Positions 52,489 to 64,000 of a stretch of DNA of 64,000 bases are shown here, in pieces. How positions within the stretch are numbered: the first letter of the stretch is position 1; every line of letters starts with the position of its first letter. Source of the stretch: Rhipidocladum racemiflorum (taxonomy: Eukaryota > Streptophyta > Magnoliopsida > Poales > Poaceae); contig CM070569.1 of NCBI GenBank assembly GCA_036346355.1, positions 62,954,561 to 63,018,560 of the forward strand. The letters run 5' to 3'. The position numbers were made by a program, and so were the translations under genes. The notes beneath the pieces were generated by a model. That model was not told where the DNA came from. It saw only the letters and a list, made by a program, of their open reading frames with translations, and ran no database searches.

Positions 52489-55400
52489 TGTAACATCCCA
52501 GATTTTTTGTCTATGAAAATAAAGATTAAAAGAATAAATATTATTTTATTGGCTTCTGTGATTTTTCAGATAATAATTATGTTTCTGGATTTTTCTAATA
52601 TTTATTTTGAACTTTTGGAATTTTAAAAAGGTTTTTCCTATTTTTAGAAATTAAAAAGTAATTTTTGTGTAAAAATAAAAACCAACGTTAAGCTGGAAAT
52701 GATTTTGTTAAGTTCAAAATGTCTCACAAAATTGTTGTGAATCTTTCTCAATTTTTTAAACTTTATTTGGTATTTTCTAAAAGCCATTTGGAGTTTTCTT
52801 TAAATATTTTATATAAAAATGTAATTAAATTTTTTATTTTTCTCTGGGTTGAAGCCTTTTCTCCTAGCCCATCCGGTTTTCTCCCCCCTCTCTCTCTCCC
52901 CCCCCCCCACCTCATCGCCTCTTTTCCTCGTGCGGCCCATCCCCTTTCTCTCTCCCTCCAACCAAGCCGCCGGCCCAACCCAACCCTTTCTCCCCTCACC
53001 CTTCCTCTACCATAAGGACCCCTCGACCCCAACTACCAGCTGGCTCCCCCTTTCTTCTTCCTCTAGCCACCAACTCCCTTCGCCATTTGCCAAAGCCACC
53101 AAGCTCCAAGCATGCCACAATTCCCTCTCCATGATGCGCAATTAAAGCCCCAAGTATCGGCTGCGTCAATCACTCCCTTCCCCGACTGTTTCCCTTCCTC
53201 ATGCGCGCACTAAGCCAGGAGAACCGCCACCAGCCTCCGACGTCCTCCACTGTGCCACTGCCTTTCCAGAGCCACCCTTCTCCTATAAAATAGGAACACC
53301 AAGCCCCTCTCGTCACACCCGTTCCATTTTTCCACTCACCACACTCTCTCTCGCACTCGTCCGCCCGAAACATGCGAAGACCCGAGCTTCTTCTCTCTCT
53401 CTCTCTGCGTGTGTGTGTGTGTGGTCGCCTTGCCCTTATCTCACCTCCACTACTCTGTTGAGTCCCCACCCTGTCCGTTTGTGTCCAAATGTGTTCCCGA
53501 GTGCCACAAAGCTAAGCCCTCAATCAATTTTGGCGGATCCCTATCTCCAATCTCGGATTCGAGCTCTTCCCCATCGCCGGCAGCTGCATGCCTCCCTACC
53601 CAGTTTGCCACCGATGAGGTCTCCCAGCCACCACCGACCCCACCTCTAGCATTGCAACAACATGATCTCCACGGTGCTCGCACGTGCCCAACTCGCCCGA
53701 GCCCCAACGGAGCACCGCTACTGCCGTTGCCCTCCGCCGTCGAGCTCTCCACATGTGTCCCTGTTGTGCAGCAAGTCCACGGTGCACCAGCTCAAGCCCT
53801 GGACTCGGTCCATAAGACCAAGCCCACATGTCATTTAGTGTAACCATTTTTCCATTCAAAAACATATTAGCCAAAAACCAAAAATACTTGCTAACGTCAT
53901 GCTTCGATCATACTTGCGTCATAATTTGATTTCCTTCAGGAAAACATTTCCAAAATTATGAAAATCCTCTATGACATCATGCTTATGCAACAATCCCAAA
54001 TTTAGTTTAGATAGAAAAATCCAAAATTCTAGAAATTCCTAAATAGTATTTTTCTTCTCTTTTTCTTTGATTTAAATCTTCTGGGAGTCCCTTCAAACTT
54101 CGATTGAACCCATTCTTCTTCCTAAATTCATCTAAATCCTAAATTACTTATTTATGCTAGTTTTCCATTTTATTTGGATTTTATTTGAATTTAGTTGTTC
54201 TTCAACGTTTAGATTTCAGTGAGCTGGAAGAGTATGAGATCGACGGATCTTAGAGCACTAGTGCATCATGCAAGTCAAGTTACACCCTTGATCATGTTGG
54301 TCCCATATTTTTGAACCATATTTTGATTTAAATTATTGCATGCATAATTTTACCAGTATAATTTAAATCCCATATTTAAATGTAAAGCTACTCCTATTTG
54401 TTATAACCACAATTGGTGTTGAAATCCATATACCTTGTCACCTTAAGCAAAATATCACTACTTGGTATATTAGGATAGTATTTTCTAGTGCTATATAGCA
54501 AATGACTTAGGCATGCTTAGATTTGAATTTAGAATATTTTTTAGAATTTGAACCAAACAAAGATTTCTATTGAAATAAAATTATTCATTGGTATTAGTGT
54601 GCTATGCAATGCTGGAAAAGGTGATTTTGTCCAAAAGGACATAAAATTTTGGTTTAGACTGAGTGAGAAATGGTTGTGATGTAGCTTCGTCATTGTTCTG
54701 GGTTTGCGAAAAGCTTGCATAGTCAATTAAGGACCGATTTGTGAGCTATTGAATGTAAAGCCTATCAGTACTACCACAAGTCTGGTATAAGACAGATCTG
54801 ACAAACTAATTTACAACGTTTCATTATCGATTATGCCATTAGGTTGTTTTTATGGCAAAAGAGGAGGCTTCTGGCTATGGTGGTTTTAACCATTTCAGCA
54901 ATGAAACCTTAGTGATGCATGACTGCTTTGGAATGATGTTTTATAAAGATCTTATCATGATCTTTCTACCACACACCAAAAGAAGTGTGTTAATTGCATG
55001 GCAACAAGAGATGATAACATTTTGTGAGTAAAGTTGTACAACCACTACAGAGCGTAAAATTAATCGATTAGTCGAGCTCGCAGTCATGGGTACGCCGAGC
55101 AAGTCTTTCATATATTAGACTTTGGTTTTCAAAAAGTGTTTTAAAAAATATGATTTATAGATGGAGTGGGTTCCATTTGAAAATTTTGGATGAAGCTCTA
55201 GGTTGGATCCTGTGTTGAAATTGATTTTAAACTCAGCTTTACTGTATCAACGTGCATTCAAAATTACTTACTGTATTTGAAATGCTGTTTATTACTCAAA
55301 CTAACCATAAAATGCTTTCCTTTGTTATCCTTACATTAATAATGCATTGCATGTGTGACTTACAAGTACTTCTAGTATTCACATTGCATTATCTATTGTT

Positions 55401-55673
55401 TTTAGAGGAGGAGTATTACACTGGTAACGACTAGGGGGACTAGGCCGCTACCCCAGTTGATTGCCTATGGTAATTCTATTGGGCTCTACTACCGTTTTAT
55501 TTTACTTCCGTTGAATTATTTTGTTTGGCATGCGTGCCACTTTTATTATAAACTCTCATTATTAATAAAGTGTGTTTGATATATTGTGATATCAGTTTTA
55601 CTGTGTGTACTAACTTTTCCTAGATTAGTACAGAATATACAGAGGATTCGAAAGCGTCTTTTTGGATCCAACA
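52489..55673 (+). mobile_element. Solo LTR of a Ty3/gypsy element, 3185 bp
   Basis: Starts TGTAACATCCCAGATTTTT, the start seen in long gypsy LTRs of grasses (RIRE3/RIRE8-like), and ends TTTTTGGATCCAACA. The perfect 5-bp duplication ATATA is at 52484-52488 and 55674-55678. The interior has a pyrimidine-rich zone (52880-53460) and AT-rich remainder, with no gag or pol. Open frames at 52849-53874 belong to the LTR. Confidence 0.8.
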
Positions 55674-55678
55674 ATATA

Positions 55679-56131
55679 CCATTCTTGTATAGAAAAAAAA
55701 ACATTACGCTACACGGAACCATAAACAAAGTTGTTATTAGCTTATGTCCACTCACATACGTAATGGGGGTAGAAAGATTTCATTTTTTCTTTTTCTTTTT
55801 TTTCTGAAATGATAGATTACAACAATTAAATATGTAATTTCAACCAATTTTATAAGATATAGGAGTATCCGAGCCATCTATCGTCCAAGATCCAATGGCT
55901 CTCGAAAACCTTCCATTCACTGTAGAGGAAGCTTCTTTATTGATTTTTAAATCCATGTGCATCGGTATTTTGAAATTATGCGATCTAACAACCTATCAAA
56001 ATCGGTCTCCGTGCTCAGGCCCTCCACTCCGGTCGACCCACACCTCACCTCCGCTGTCTCCTGCCAGTCCTTCGGCCTCTGGTGACCCACGCCCTCCGCT
56101 CCTTTGCGCCCCACTGCGCCGGCCTCATCCG
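55679..56131. other. No gene seen
   Basis: AT-rich, then an abrupt change to GC-rich sequence at about 56005. No element ends were identified. Confidence 0.5.
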
Positions 56132-56770
56132 GCCAGACCGCGACTCTGCGAGCCCGGTTTTGGCTCCACCTTGGTCTTCGTCGCCTTAGCCCGTGCTGGT
56201 GCTTGCCTCGACACACATCCGCGCGCCTTCTCTACATCGGTCGGCTCTACTCGACGGCCTCCTCGGCGACTCGTTTGGTCGGCCCCCTTGGCGGCCCTTT
56301 GGCTGGCCCCGCCTCTGGCCTCCGCCTCTTCGGTGGTCCACGCCGCAGGCGACTTTGACTGCATGCGCCGGCCCGCACCTTCGCCATCACGTGAACTCTG
56401 CGCCAAAGAACTCCGACGATCGCCACTCTGCAGACCGGCCAGCGCTTCACCACGCCAAATCATCTCAGGCGGACCGTGACTCCACGCACCTTGTTTCGGC
56501 CCCACCTCGGTCTTCTGTTGCCTCAGCCCACACCGGCGCTTGCCTCGGCCCACATCCACGCCGGCCTTCTCTGCATCAGTCGGCTCCAGTCGGTGGCTCC
56601 TTTGGACGCATGCCTCAGTAGCCCTCTTGGTCGGCCTCGTCTCTTTGGTCGCCTGCGCCACCAACGACTTCGGCCACATGTGCCGCCCTGCACCTTCGCC
56701 TTCACACGGCCTCTGCGCCGCCCAGCTTGACCGGCCTGCGTCAACTAGCCCACCGTTCACCCGGCCACTT
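56132..56770. repeat. GC-rich tandem duplication, unit about 336 bp
   Basis: The block starting GACCGCGACTCTGCGAGC (about 56136) recurs as GACCGTGACTCCACGCAC (about 56472). Both copies share the order GGCTCCACCTTGGTCTTC, CTTGCCTCG(A/G), GCCTTCTCT, TCGGTCGGCTC and CCCGCACCTTCGCC with substitutions. Open frames on both strands through it arise from composition. It lies 0.5-1.2 kb upstream of the SCYL1-like gene. Its origin is unknown. Confidence 0.65.
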
Positions 56771-57322
56771 GCTTCAACCATCTGCCCGAGAGCTCTACCG
56801 ATGGCTTTTTGTCTTTTGACTCCGGTTACTGATTTTTCTATGTGCACTCGAAGCATGCCAGGAAGTTTTATCGACTCTGGCTTTTTGGCTCCGGCTTATC
56901 AGCATTACATTGGCTCAATCTTTTTTACAGAACCCATTTGTATTCTTTTTTCTATAACCGTTTAGCTGTAAATTTGTAATAATTGATTGGCTATGTACAT
57001 CTCACACGGTATAGAAACCGAAAGATTCCATTATCTTACAGGAATCAATCACTTCTCCTAAGCATGAGCTGTCATAGGCAAGGGGGAAAACGCAAATACT
57101 TTTTTCCTCTCTCCCTCCTCTTGCAGTAGGGCCCCTCGTGCCGATTGCCACTCCCCCCTGTGGCCTCTGCCTCCCTGAGCTCCCTCGACGCCCCTCCTCC
57201 TCCCCGGATCTACCTCGACGCCTCCTCCCTGGCAAACCACCCGCCGCCGCGAGGAGGCTATCGAGGCCGATCAAGCGGCGCGCCAAAAATCGAGAGAAAA
57301 CACACCGAGAGCGTAGAGCAAA

Positions 57323-60300
57323 ATGTTCAAGTTCCTGAAGGAGGTGGTCGCGGGATCCGGATCGGGCCTCAAGGACTTCCCCTACACCGTCGGCGAGCCC
57401 TACGCCTCCGCCTGGGGCTCCTGGACGCACCACCGTGGCGCCTCCAAGGTACGTGCCCGCACCCTCCCCCGTCTCAACCCCCGATCGGAGGCGGATCGAT
57501 TAGATCTCCGTAGGGTACACGAGGTGCTCAATGTGTCGCCGGTTCGGTTTAGGAGCTGAACCAGCGATTCGGGCGAGCAATTTTGAGCTGGAGCTAATCG
57601 TACGCGCTTTTCTGATGAGGATTTTAGCCCGCGCTTCCGGTGCTTTGTGGCCGCGTGCGCGTTGGATCGTGTGAGCCTGTGCTCTGTAGCAGTCTCGTGG
57701 CACAGTTTTGGAGTTTGTGTTAGGCTGCTACTAGCTTTAGTAACGCCTCAGGAAGTAGAATTGGTGGATTCGTGCTGAGTTCATTAGCGGCTAATCTGGT
57801 TAAGCGAATGGGAAGTTTTGCGGTTGCATTTGGTTTGGATCGCGCCATTTCGATGTGAGCTCGTTCGTTCTGCTTGGTGATTGTGTGCAGTTGGCTTTCA
57901 CATTGCTGATGATCGATGCGGCATTTAAGGTCTCATGCTGATGCTAATGTAGATCCTGGCACTTCATTCAACTAGGGGTTGCTAATGCTAATGTGGATGC
58001 ATAGTTTGAGGTCTCATAATAAGCTCAAAAACCAATGATCCATTGCTTTTGTTGAGTTATGTTAAAACCTTTTAGGATGTTATGGATGAACTTGAGACGG
58101 ACTGCATAACTTACAGTGGTCCTTCATTTATCATTCCACATGTAGAAGTGTAGAAAATTTGTGCATCGTTTTTTCACCCAGTTGATTGTCACCGTGATGT
58201 TGATCGCAATTCTAGGAGCTTTGTTAGTCTGGTTTTACCATCAGCATTGAATTCTTATCTTGTGCAGTTTTGATTGTTTGAGAAGCTTGTTCTTTTGTCC
58301 CAAAGGACTACTGATTGCCTTAGTTTTGTAACATATGTATGCATTGTCTTCTCCAGGATGATGGATCGCCTGTGTCGATATTTTCTCTGTCAGGGAGCAA
58401 TCCTCAGGACAGGCACTTGGTTGCTGGTCGAAATGGTGTTAAGAGATTACGGACGGTAAGTTACTAATTTTAACCTTTTGAGATTTTTTATGACCAGCAG
58501 TACCCTTAAGTCCTTTACTTCCAACAGATTAAAGTAAAGTCTCTGGTGGTAAACAATCAAGTCTTAAAAAACAGTCTAGGCAAAATAAAAACAAGAAAAA
58601 AAACTCTGCATAAAGCAGATTTAATAATAATGGTATTATATCTCAGCATTAGAAATGATCTACTTTCAATAGTCAGTACTCTGTTCAATTTTCACCTTTT
58701 TTTTTACTTTTTGAGTAGTGACTTGCTTTCCATGGAGTTCTTACAGAGGTAGCAACTTGTATTGTATTGGAGGATATGTTGTGGGTTGGATTGGATTTGA
58801 CTTTTTTTTCTGCTCTTTTGGACATCTACTATGTCAGTTCAATGTTGTGCTTATTGCAGGTGCGCCATCCAAATATCTTATCCTTTCTTCACAGTACCGA
58901 AGCAGAAGTTCCTGATGGACCTGCCGTGAAGCACACAATTTATGTAGTGACGGAGCCTGTTACACCACTTTCTGAAAAGCTCAATGAACTGAACCTGGGA
59001 GGTACACAGAGGTACCATCATGGCATCATACCATGAGCTTCTCTTGTCTTCTTGTGTTTAACAAATGACATGTTTGTACTGAGATGTAGTACCTAGTGCT
59101 AATTAAAGCTGAGTGATATGATTTGTGCTAAATAGATTATAACTTTTTAGTTCATATCTACCCTTAAGAGAATCTATTTGCATAGCAAGCTTTACCGTGA
59201 TTCCATGATGTTGAGGATCTTTTATTTCCTGTTCAAAAAATATCAAATTATCAATTTTGTGATCTGGTGGTAGACAAACCAGCGGCACTATGCCTGAAAG
59301 GTTTGGATTAATGAGTTCTTACTGTCTTATTTGTGTTTGCCATAATGCTTCCCTTATCAACAAATATAATTTCCATAACTGGAGGAACTGGCGATGGTAA
59401 CTGGCTAATTACTACCTAGAGGTCATGCTACTACACAAATTCTGGTCAGAGTTGGCAACATGTTAGTTTACCATGCCATTTTGCTAGCCATTTCTTGAGA
59501 GCAAAATTTGCAGAGCGGGCTAGCATTTTTTTTCTTATCAAATTTTTTGCTTGGTACTGTCTTTTTTTTTATCAGCGAACTTTATTCTTATTATGGCTAG
59601 TAAATTGTGTTTCAGAGATGAGTATTTTGCCTGGGGTCTTCATCAGATATCAAAGGCCTTGAGCTTTCTCAACAATGACTGCAAGCTCGTAAGTTCCTGC
59701 CTTAAGAGTCAAAGAATGGGATGCTACTATATGCTACTTGTTTCATGCAAGCTGTTTATCAGAACTTCCTATTGTTTGTTGCTGTGTGATATTTACTTGT
59801 ACATTTGATTACTTCTAATGGTTGATGGCTTGCTGCTTGCTTCTTATATTGTTTTATTTAGCTCCAGAGGATGAAACAAATTTCTTCTGTATCATGTGCC
59901 AATGGATTTGCTGCACCATGCTTGCAGCACATGTAATATTGTAATGTCAAAAGTTCTAGTTTTTTTGGTCCCATGGTTCTTGACCTAGAATGTTTTCTGT
60001 TTTTGATGTGGCTGCAACTTTATTATACAAACCTTTTCATCACAGCAAAATGATTTTCTGTGGATCTCTAGTTTGTTTATCTTTTTAAAAGTGTGATATG
60101 AGACTAACAAGTTACCATTGGCATTAGATCAAGCAGTCACCATGATCTTTTGTGAGGCTTACATACCAAATCACTGTCGATGCAAATGAGCCCAATTATT
60201 AGTCCATAGTCATCCAGCTTATACTGTGTTACTTCATTGGTCATGCAATTTCTGTTTTACCTTACTCTCTTAGTTGACATTACTTTTTTGAGAGGTTCTT

Positions 60301-61217
60301 AGATAACAATACAAATTGCATATGTTTTGCTTTACTGCAATGATACATTTATAGTTGATGAACTGTTGTTAATAAAAACATGTTGGAGGTGAAATTCGTT
60401 GTTGTGACCCAATCTGTTAACTTATATTGTGTTACTTTGTTGATTTGGTGTTTTACTCTTAGTTGACATTACTTGTTGAGAGATACTTGAAGATCAATAC
60501 ATGTTTTTGCTTTACTGTAATGAAGCATTTATATTTTATATATTGTGCTATAATAGCATGCGGGAGGTGCTTTAGTCATATTTGGTGATATTGTGATAAT
60601 GCATCACCGCATTATTGAAAATAACAAATACTGGAAGTACTTTGGTCATCAATGAGCTGACTGCCATCGCCTCATCAATTCCAGGTTCACGGGAATGTAT
60701 GCTTGGCCAGTGTAGTTGTTACTGAAACTCTGGATTGGAAGCTTCATGCTTTTGATGTTCTGTCAGAATTTGATGCTAACAACGAAGCCTCTGGCAGCCC
60801 CATGTTGGTAAGAATTTTTAATCCACAACCTTATTTATATTATTAGTGAGATATAGAACTACGTACAATTCTCTCTCTGATGCGTTTTGGTGAAAATTGA
60901 AACAATTATTTTATGTCAAGCTTGGAAGTTCTGTTGTTTCTTTTTCACACATGTTGTGCTAATATTGTTTCTAGAATGCAGGATTTGTTGCTCTTTAATA
61001 TCATTGTAATGTAAAGAAATGCAGGGAGATATATACTATATTCCTTGATTACAATGTACATGTTTGAATCTGTGTGGAAAGCCATCTCATATCTATGCTC
61101 CTTTGCAGCAATTTGAATGGTTAATTGGAACGCAATACAAGCCAATGGAGCTGACAAAGTCAGATTGGGCTTCAATTAGAAAATCACCTCCATGGGCAAT
61201 TGATTCCTGGGGATTGG
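57323..61217 (+). CDS. SCYL1: SCYL1/Cex1-like pseudokinase, first six coding exons (3' part outside the window)
   Basis: Exons 57323-57448, 58357-58455, 58860-59011, 59616-59688, 60685-60807 and 61109-61217 join in frame with GT-AG introns (phases 0, 0, 2, 0, 0 and 1) to about 227 codons. The N-terminus (Met-Phe-Lys-Phe-Leu-Lys, then Trp-Gly-Ser-Trp-Thr-His-His-Arg-Gly) and Arg-His-Pro-Asn-Ile-Leu match plant SCYL1. The catalytic loop reads His-Gly-Asn (residues 152-154) instead of His-Arg-Asp. The DFG position reads Ala-Phe-Asp (about 172-174). This is therefore a pseudokinase, as in SCYL1 (animals) and Cex1 (yeast). Family members act in Golgi-ER COPI trafficking and tRNA nuclear export, and normally continue with HEAT/ARM repeats, not present here. 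A Ty3/gypsy element occupies intron 6 in the same orientation. The ATG at 57323 is supported by the conserved N-terminus. Confidence 0.92.
60218..60590. repeat. Tandem duplication of about 203 bp in SCYL1 intron 4
   Basis: CTTATACTGTGTTACTTC at 60218 recurs as CTTATATTGTGTTACTTT at 60421. Both are followed by CTTAGTTGACATTACTT, GAGAG.(T)(T)CTT and TTTTGCTTTACTG(C/T)AATGA in order. The copies are diverged, so the duplication is not recent. Confidence 0.65.
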
Positions 61218-61815
61218 GTGAGCAGAGCTAGCTCACTGCATTCTATGTTGAATATTATGGTTCTTTTTCTTCAATGCACACATCTGGTTATTCCGTTTCT
61301 TTTTTTCTTGATAAATGGGAAAAACTGTGTTCGAACAGTTCGTCAACAGATGTGCACTTGGTATTCATGACTCTGTGAAAGTTGCTAAATTATTCCCGAT
61401 GGGTATCTTTCTTTCTGTCTATACCTGTCATGTGGGGCATAACATACACTAGGATGCATAGGTTACCAAGCGCAGCTAGCCCCCATGAGGATCAAGTTGG
61501 CAGTTAGATTTTATCTATTTCAAATGCATTAGTTTATTTTATCTCCAAGTTAGTTAAAGATAAGATTTGTTAGTTAAAATATATTTCTTGTTAGTTATCT
61601 TGTTTAGCCATCTCCATATAAAGAGATCCGGCATTAGTTTGAAGGAATAAGAAGAAAATTGCCTCAACTCGCACCTCCTCTGTCTAGGGTGTGTTCTGTG
61701 CACCTGCAGCGCGGCAGCCTCACCACGGTTTCCCCGTCGCGCGGCAGGAGGTCAATGCCACGGCCAACCACCTCACTCAACTACGTCCTCCGCTCTTCCT
61801 CCACCCGTGACAACT

Positions 61816-61823
61816 TGGTATCA
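61816..61823 (+). other. Primer-binding site of the right-edge gypsy element
   Basis: TGGTATCA, the start of the initiator Met-tRNA site, three bases after the inferred LTR end. The following bases diverge from the full consensus. Confidence 0.6.
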
Positions 61824-61838
61824 AATTCTTCCGCTGCC

Positions 61839-63070
61839 ATGTCAGGTGAACACGTTGAGGATCCCGTCACCAAGCTCTTGGAGTCCATCATCAAGCAAAT
61901 GGCGACGGACAAACAACAACTGTATGAGAAGATCGATGGCCTGACCAATACGGTTCGGGACATCGACAATCAACAGCGCACACATAACGTTGCCATTACC
62001 CGCTTGGAGAACAACGTCACTCGAGAGAAGACGGTGTTGGATGCTGACTTTGCCAATCTTCCGACTCCAGGACGCCACATGCCACCGCTGGCAGAATTGC
62101 CTCCTCCACCCGCCCCTCCGCGTTTTCCAATCCCGGGCTAGGTGATTTCGCCTCGGTAGCAGGGGATCCTCTGGCTCATGGAGTCCAGTAGACGGTGCGG
62201 GGCGGAACAAACAGCAATTCCCCACGTATGACGGTCGGGCGGATCCATTGGCCTGGCTTAATCGCTGCGAGCGCTTCTTTTGAGGTCAGCGCCTGGTTGG
62301 CCTCCTTCCACATGACTGACGCTGCCCAGCTCTGGTTCCGCCGCCTTGAACGCGACAAGGGACTCCATCGTGGCACCACTTCACCGATCTCGTCAACGCT
62401 CGTTTCGATCCTCCCTTGTGCAGCAACCCCCTTGTGAGCTCACGGTGATGCGGCGCAACTCCACTGTGGTTGCCTTCGCCGAGCAATTCCTTGCTCTACT
62501 TTGCCGCGCCGACCCCCTTACGGAGACACAATCAATCTAGCTTTTCACCGCGGGCTTGGGCGAGCTGCTGCAGTCTGATGTGGAGCTCCAAGCGCCCCAA
62601 ACGCTCAAGGCCGCTCTGAGCTCGGCCCGCACCTTCGAGCGCCGACTCTCTCTGACTCCATCTCCCGTCGGCCATGATGCAGCGGATATGCGCTTGGTGC
62701 CAGTTATGTCGGTGGGCTTGTGAGCTCAGCTAGGAGCACTTCATCCGCGCCTGCCGCTATGCCCACTGGCTCCGGCGGCACGGGCCCTTCCCGCCGCTTC
62801 TTGTCACCACGGAATTGGAGCGTCGCCTGGCCGAAGGGCCCTATTTCCACTGCGATGACAAGTTCGTTCCCAGCCACCGGTGCAAAAAAACTCTTCGTCT
62901 TGGAGATCGATCCCTCCCTCGACCTCGGGGATGATCCAGACACCGGACGCCGCCTTCCCAGATGGCATGCTTGCGATTTCTTTGGTGGCTGTGACAGGGA
63001 TCATCCCCCACTCGGGCCAGACCATGCGCTAGGTGAAATTTTCTGGTAGGTCCGCATTGGCAACAAGTCC
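61839..63070 (+). pseudogene. Gag region of the right-edge gypsy element
   Basis: ATG 61839 opens a frame (Met-Ser-Gly-Glu-His-Val-Glu-Asp) with a coiled-coil start and a Pro-rich end at 62141. A shifted continuation near 62215-62400 carries the gag core (Ala-Trp-Leu-Ala-Ser-Phe-His-Met; Gln-Leu-Trp-Phe-Arg-Arg-Leu). Near 62830-62910 a His-Cys-Asp-Asp-Lys-Phe ... His-Arg-Cys segment is a zinc-knuckle-like motif. The frame is broken in several places. Confidence 0.65.
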
Positions 63071-63166
63071 TTCATTGCCTTAACCTGACTCCGGCTCCAC
63101 GCACAATTTTCTGGTAGAGAGCGTGGTGGTTGCCGCCGATGTCGCCCTCCATACTAGACCGAGCCT

Positions 63167-63586
63167 TTGGGTCACAGTGGTGAACGGCGACCATGTCACC
63201 AGTCCTGCCGCACCATGCCTTTGGAGATTGCTGGCGAACGGTTCCAACTTGATTGCTATGCACTCCCACTTGCTAACTTCGACGTCATCCTCGGCCTCCA
63301 ATGGCTGGGCACTATCGGCCCCATTGTTTGGGACTTCACCAAGATGACAATGTCATTTGCACGCATGGGGCGTCAAGTTACTTGGCAAGGGCTCCCATCA
63401 ACTTCCCGGCCTGCTTCTCTTCATGCTTGTGCAGGATGGGACCCCATGGATGATCTTTTGGTCGAATTCAGCTGCTTGTTCGCTGAGCCGACCGGCCTTC
63501 CTCAGCGCGAAAGGTGCCATCGCATTCATCTCAAGCCAGGCACTGCGGCCATTGCAGTTTGTCCATATCGTTACACCCAATTGTAG
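63167..63586 (+). pseudogene. Protease end and linker to RT of the right-edge gypsy element
   Basis: Contains Asp-Val-Ile-Leu-Gly-Leu-Gln-Trp-Leu followed by Gly-Pro-Ile-Val-Trp-Asp-Phe, the conserved end of gypsy proteases. It then leads through a linker towards RT and is cut by a stop at 63584-63586. The catalytic Asp-Thr-Gly part was not found in frame upstream. Confidence 0.65.
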
Positions 63587-63669
63587 AAAGATGAGCTTGA
63601 ACGACAATGCGCAGAGATGCTGCAACAAGGTGTGATCCGCAAGAGCTCTTCGTCCTTCTCCCAGGTAAT

Positions 63670-64000
63670 TTGGTCAAAAAGAATGATGGCTCTTGGCGTT
63701 TTTGCGTGGATTATCGGGCCCTTAATGCCCGCACCATCAAGGACAAATTTAATATTCCCGTTGTTGATGAACTTCTCGATAAACTACGCGAGGCTCAATT
63801 CTTCACCAAGCTTGATCTTCGGTCTGGTTATCATCAAGTGTTGATGCATCCAACTAATGTTGAGAAGACCGCCTTCTGTACACATCAAGGTCTTTTTGAG
63901 TTCTTGGTTATGCCCTTCGGTCTCACCAATGCGCCAGCAACTTTTCAGGCCTTGATGAATGAAGTTCTTCGCCCTTTCCTCCGGCGATTTGTTTTGGCCT
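63670..64000 (+). CDS. Reverse transcriptase of the right-edge gypsy element, partial
   Basis: A frame from about 63670 to the edge carries [27 protein letters not shown] and [10 protein letters not shown]. The window ends before the Tyr-x-Asp-Asp box. It is not detected as a closed ORF because the stop is outside. Confidence 0.9.
   Translation, partial: MVKKNDGSWRFCVDYRALNARTIKDKFNIPVVDELLDKLREAQFFTKLDLRSGYHQVLMHPTNVEKTAFCTHQGLFEFLVMPFGLTNAPATFQALMNEVLRPFLRRFVLA

Larger units (their letters stand above)
61486..64000 (+). mobile_element. Ty3/gypsy element (Reina-like chromovirus), truncated by the window edge
   Basis: Located in SCYL1 intron 6. A short LTR is inferred at about 61486-61812: it has a TATATAAAG-type box near 61617 and a CA end just before a PBS. 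The left boundary is approximate because the other LTR is outside. Gag, protease-linker and RT follow in the gypsy order. Short LTR, initiator-Met PBS and RT type suggest Reina. Frameshifts occur in gag and around 62500-63100, while RT is open to the edge. Confidence 0.7.

Noticed and set aside
52763..53874. Overlapping frames and a promoter-like CT-rich region
   Set aside because: Contained in the 3.2-kb gypsy solo LTR. Likely LTR regulatory sequence, not genes.
55895..56965. 194-codon plus and 243-codon minus frames
   Set aside because: They run through the 336-bp GC-rich tandem duplication on both strands, with no domain or splice support.

Overview
This is nuclear DNA from a grass (Poaceae). 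The evidence is plant-type GT-AG introns, two group III WRKY genes, Tourist-like and Stowaway MITEs, and a Tat-lineage Ty3/gypsy element that carries a plant gypsy-type antisense gene. Most of the window is nested transposable elements. Only three or four host genes can be supported.

Host genes. (1) A partial reading frame runs off the left edge on the minus strand (1-286), with a possible upstream exon in a GC-rich patch near 1.67-2.0 kb. (2) A three-exon group III WRKY transcription factor gene lies on + at 6468-9100. (3) A second three-exon group III WRKY gene lies on - at 46669-44462. Its middle exon (46212-46099) can only be found by splicing and is not apparent as an open frame. (4) The first six coding exons of an SCYL1/Cex1-type pseudokinase gene lie on + at 57323-61217. 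The rest of that gene is beyond the window, because a Ty3/gypsy element sits in its sixth intron.

Mobile DNA, left to right: hAT-like MITEs (2756-2976, 3297-3538); a 393-bp MITE with an 8-bp TSD in WRKY intron 1; a Tourist-like MITE with TTA TSD (9675-10053); a complete but mutated Tat-lineage element on - (10180-24195, TSD GTACT); a MITE (24412-24695); a CACTA-type terminus (25619); a complete but decayed SIRE/Maximus-type copia element on + (26598-38752, TSD ACAAC), inserted into an older LTR-like repeat; a LINE fragment (39743-40181); a tandem repeat of about 450 bp and a foldback MITE between TA microsatellites (41.4-43.0 kb); a hAT element with a TTF-zinc-finger transposase exon (43039-44337); a Stowaway in WRKY intron 2 (45360-45707); three solo LTRs with perfect TSDs (48190-49737, 49847-50112, 52489-55673), the first splitting a Helitron-like tail; and a Reina-like chromovirus running off the right edge.

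The most unusual structure is inside the Tat element. Between integrase and the 3' LTR, antisense to gag-pol, lie two + strand transcription units. One is a long gene with its own TATA box and three short introns, and the reading frame joins correctly across all three. The other is a compact TATA-ORF-AATAAA cassette. A five-copy tandem array of about 148 bp abuts the 3' LTR. In the copia element the notable features are a clustered palindromic motif in the LTR, a gag tail of eight His/Leu heptads, and a third ORF preceded by a host-gene-like leader.
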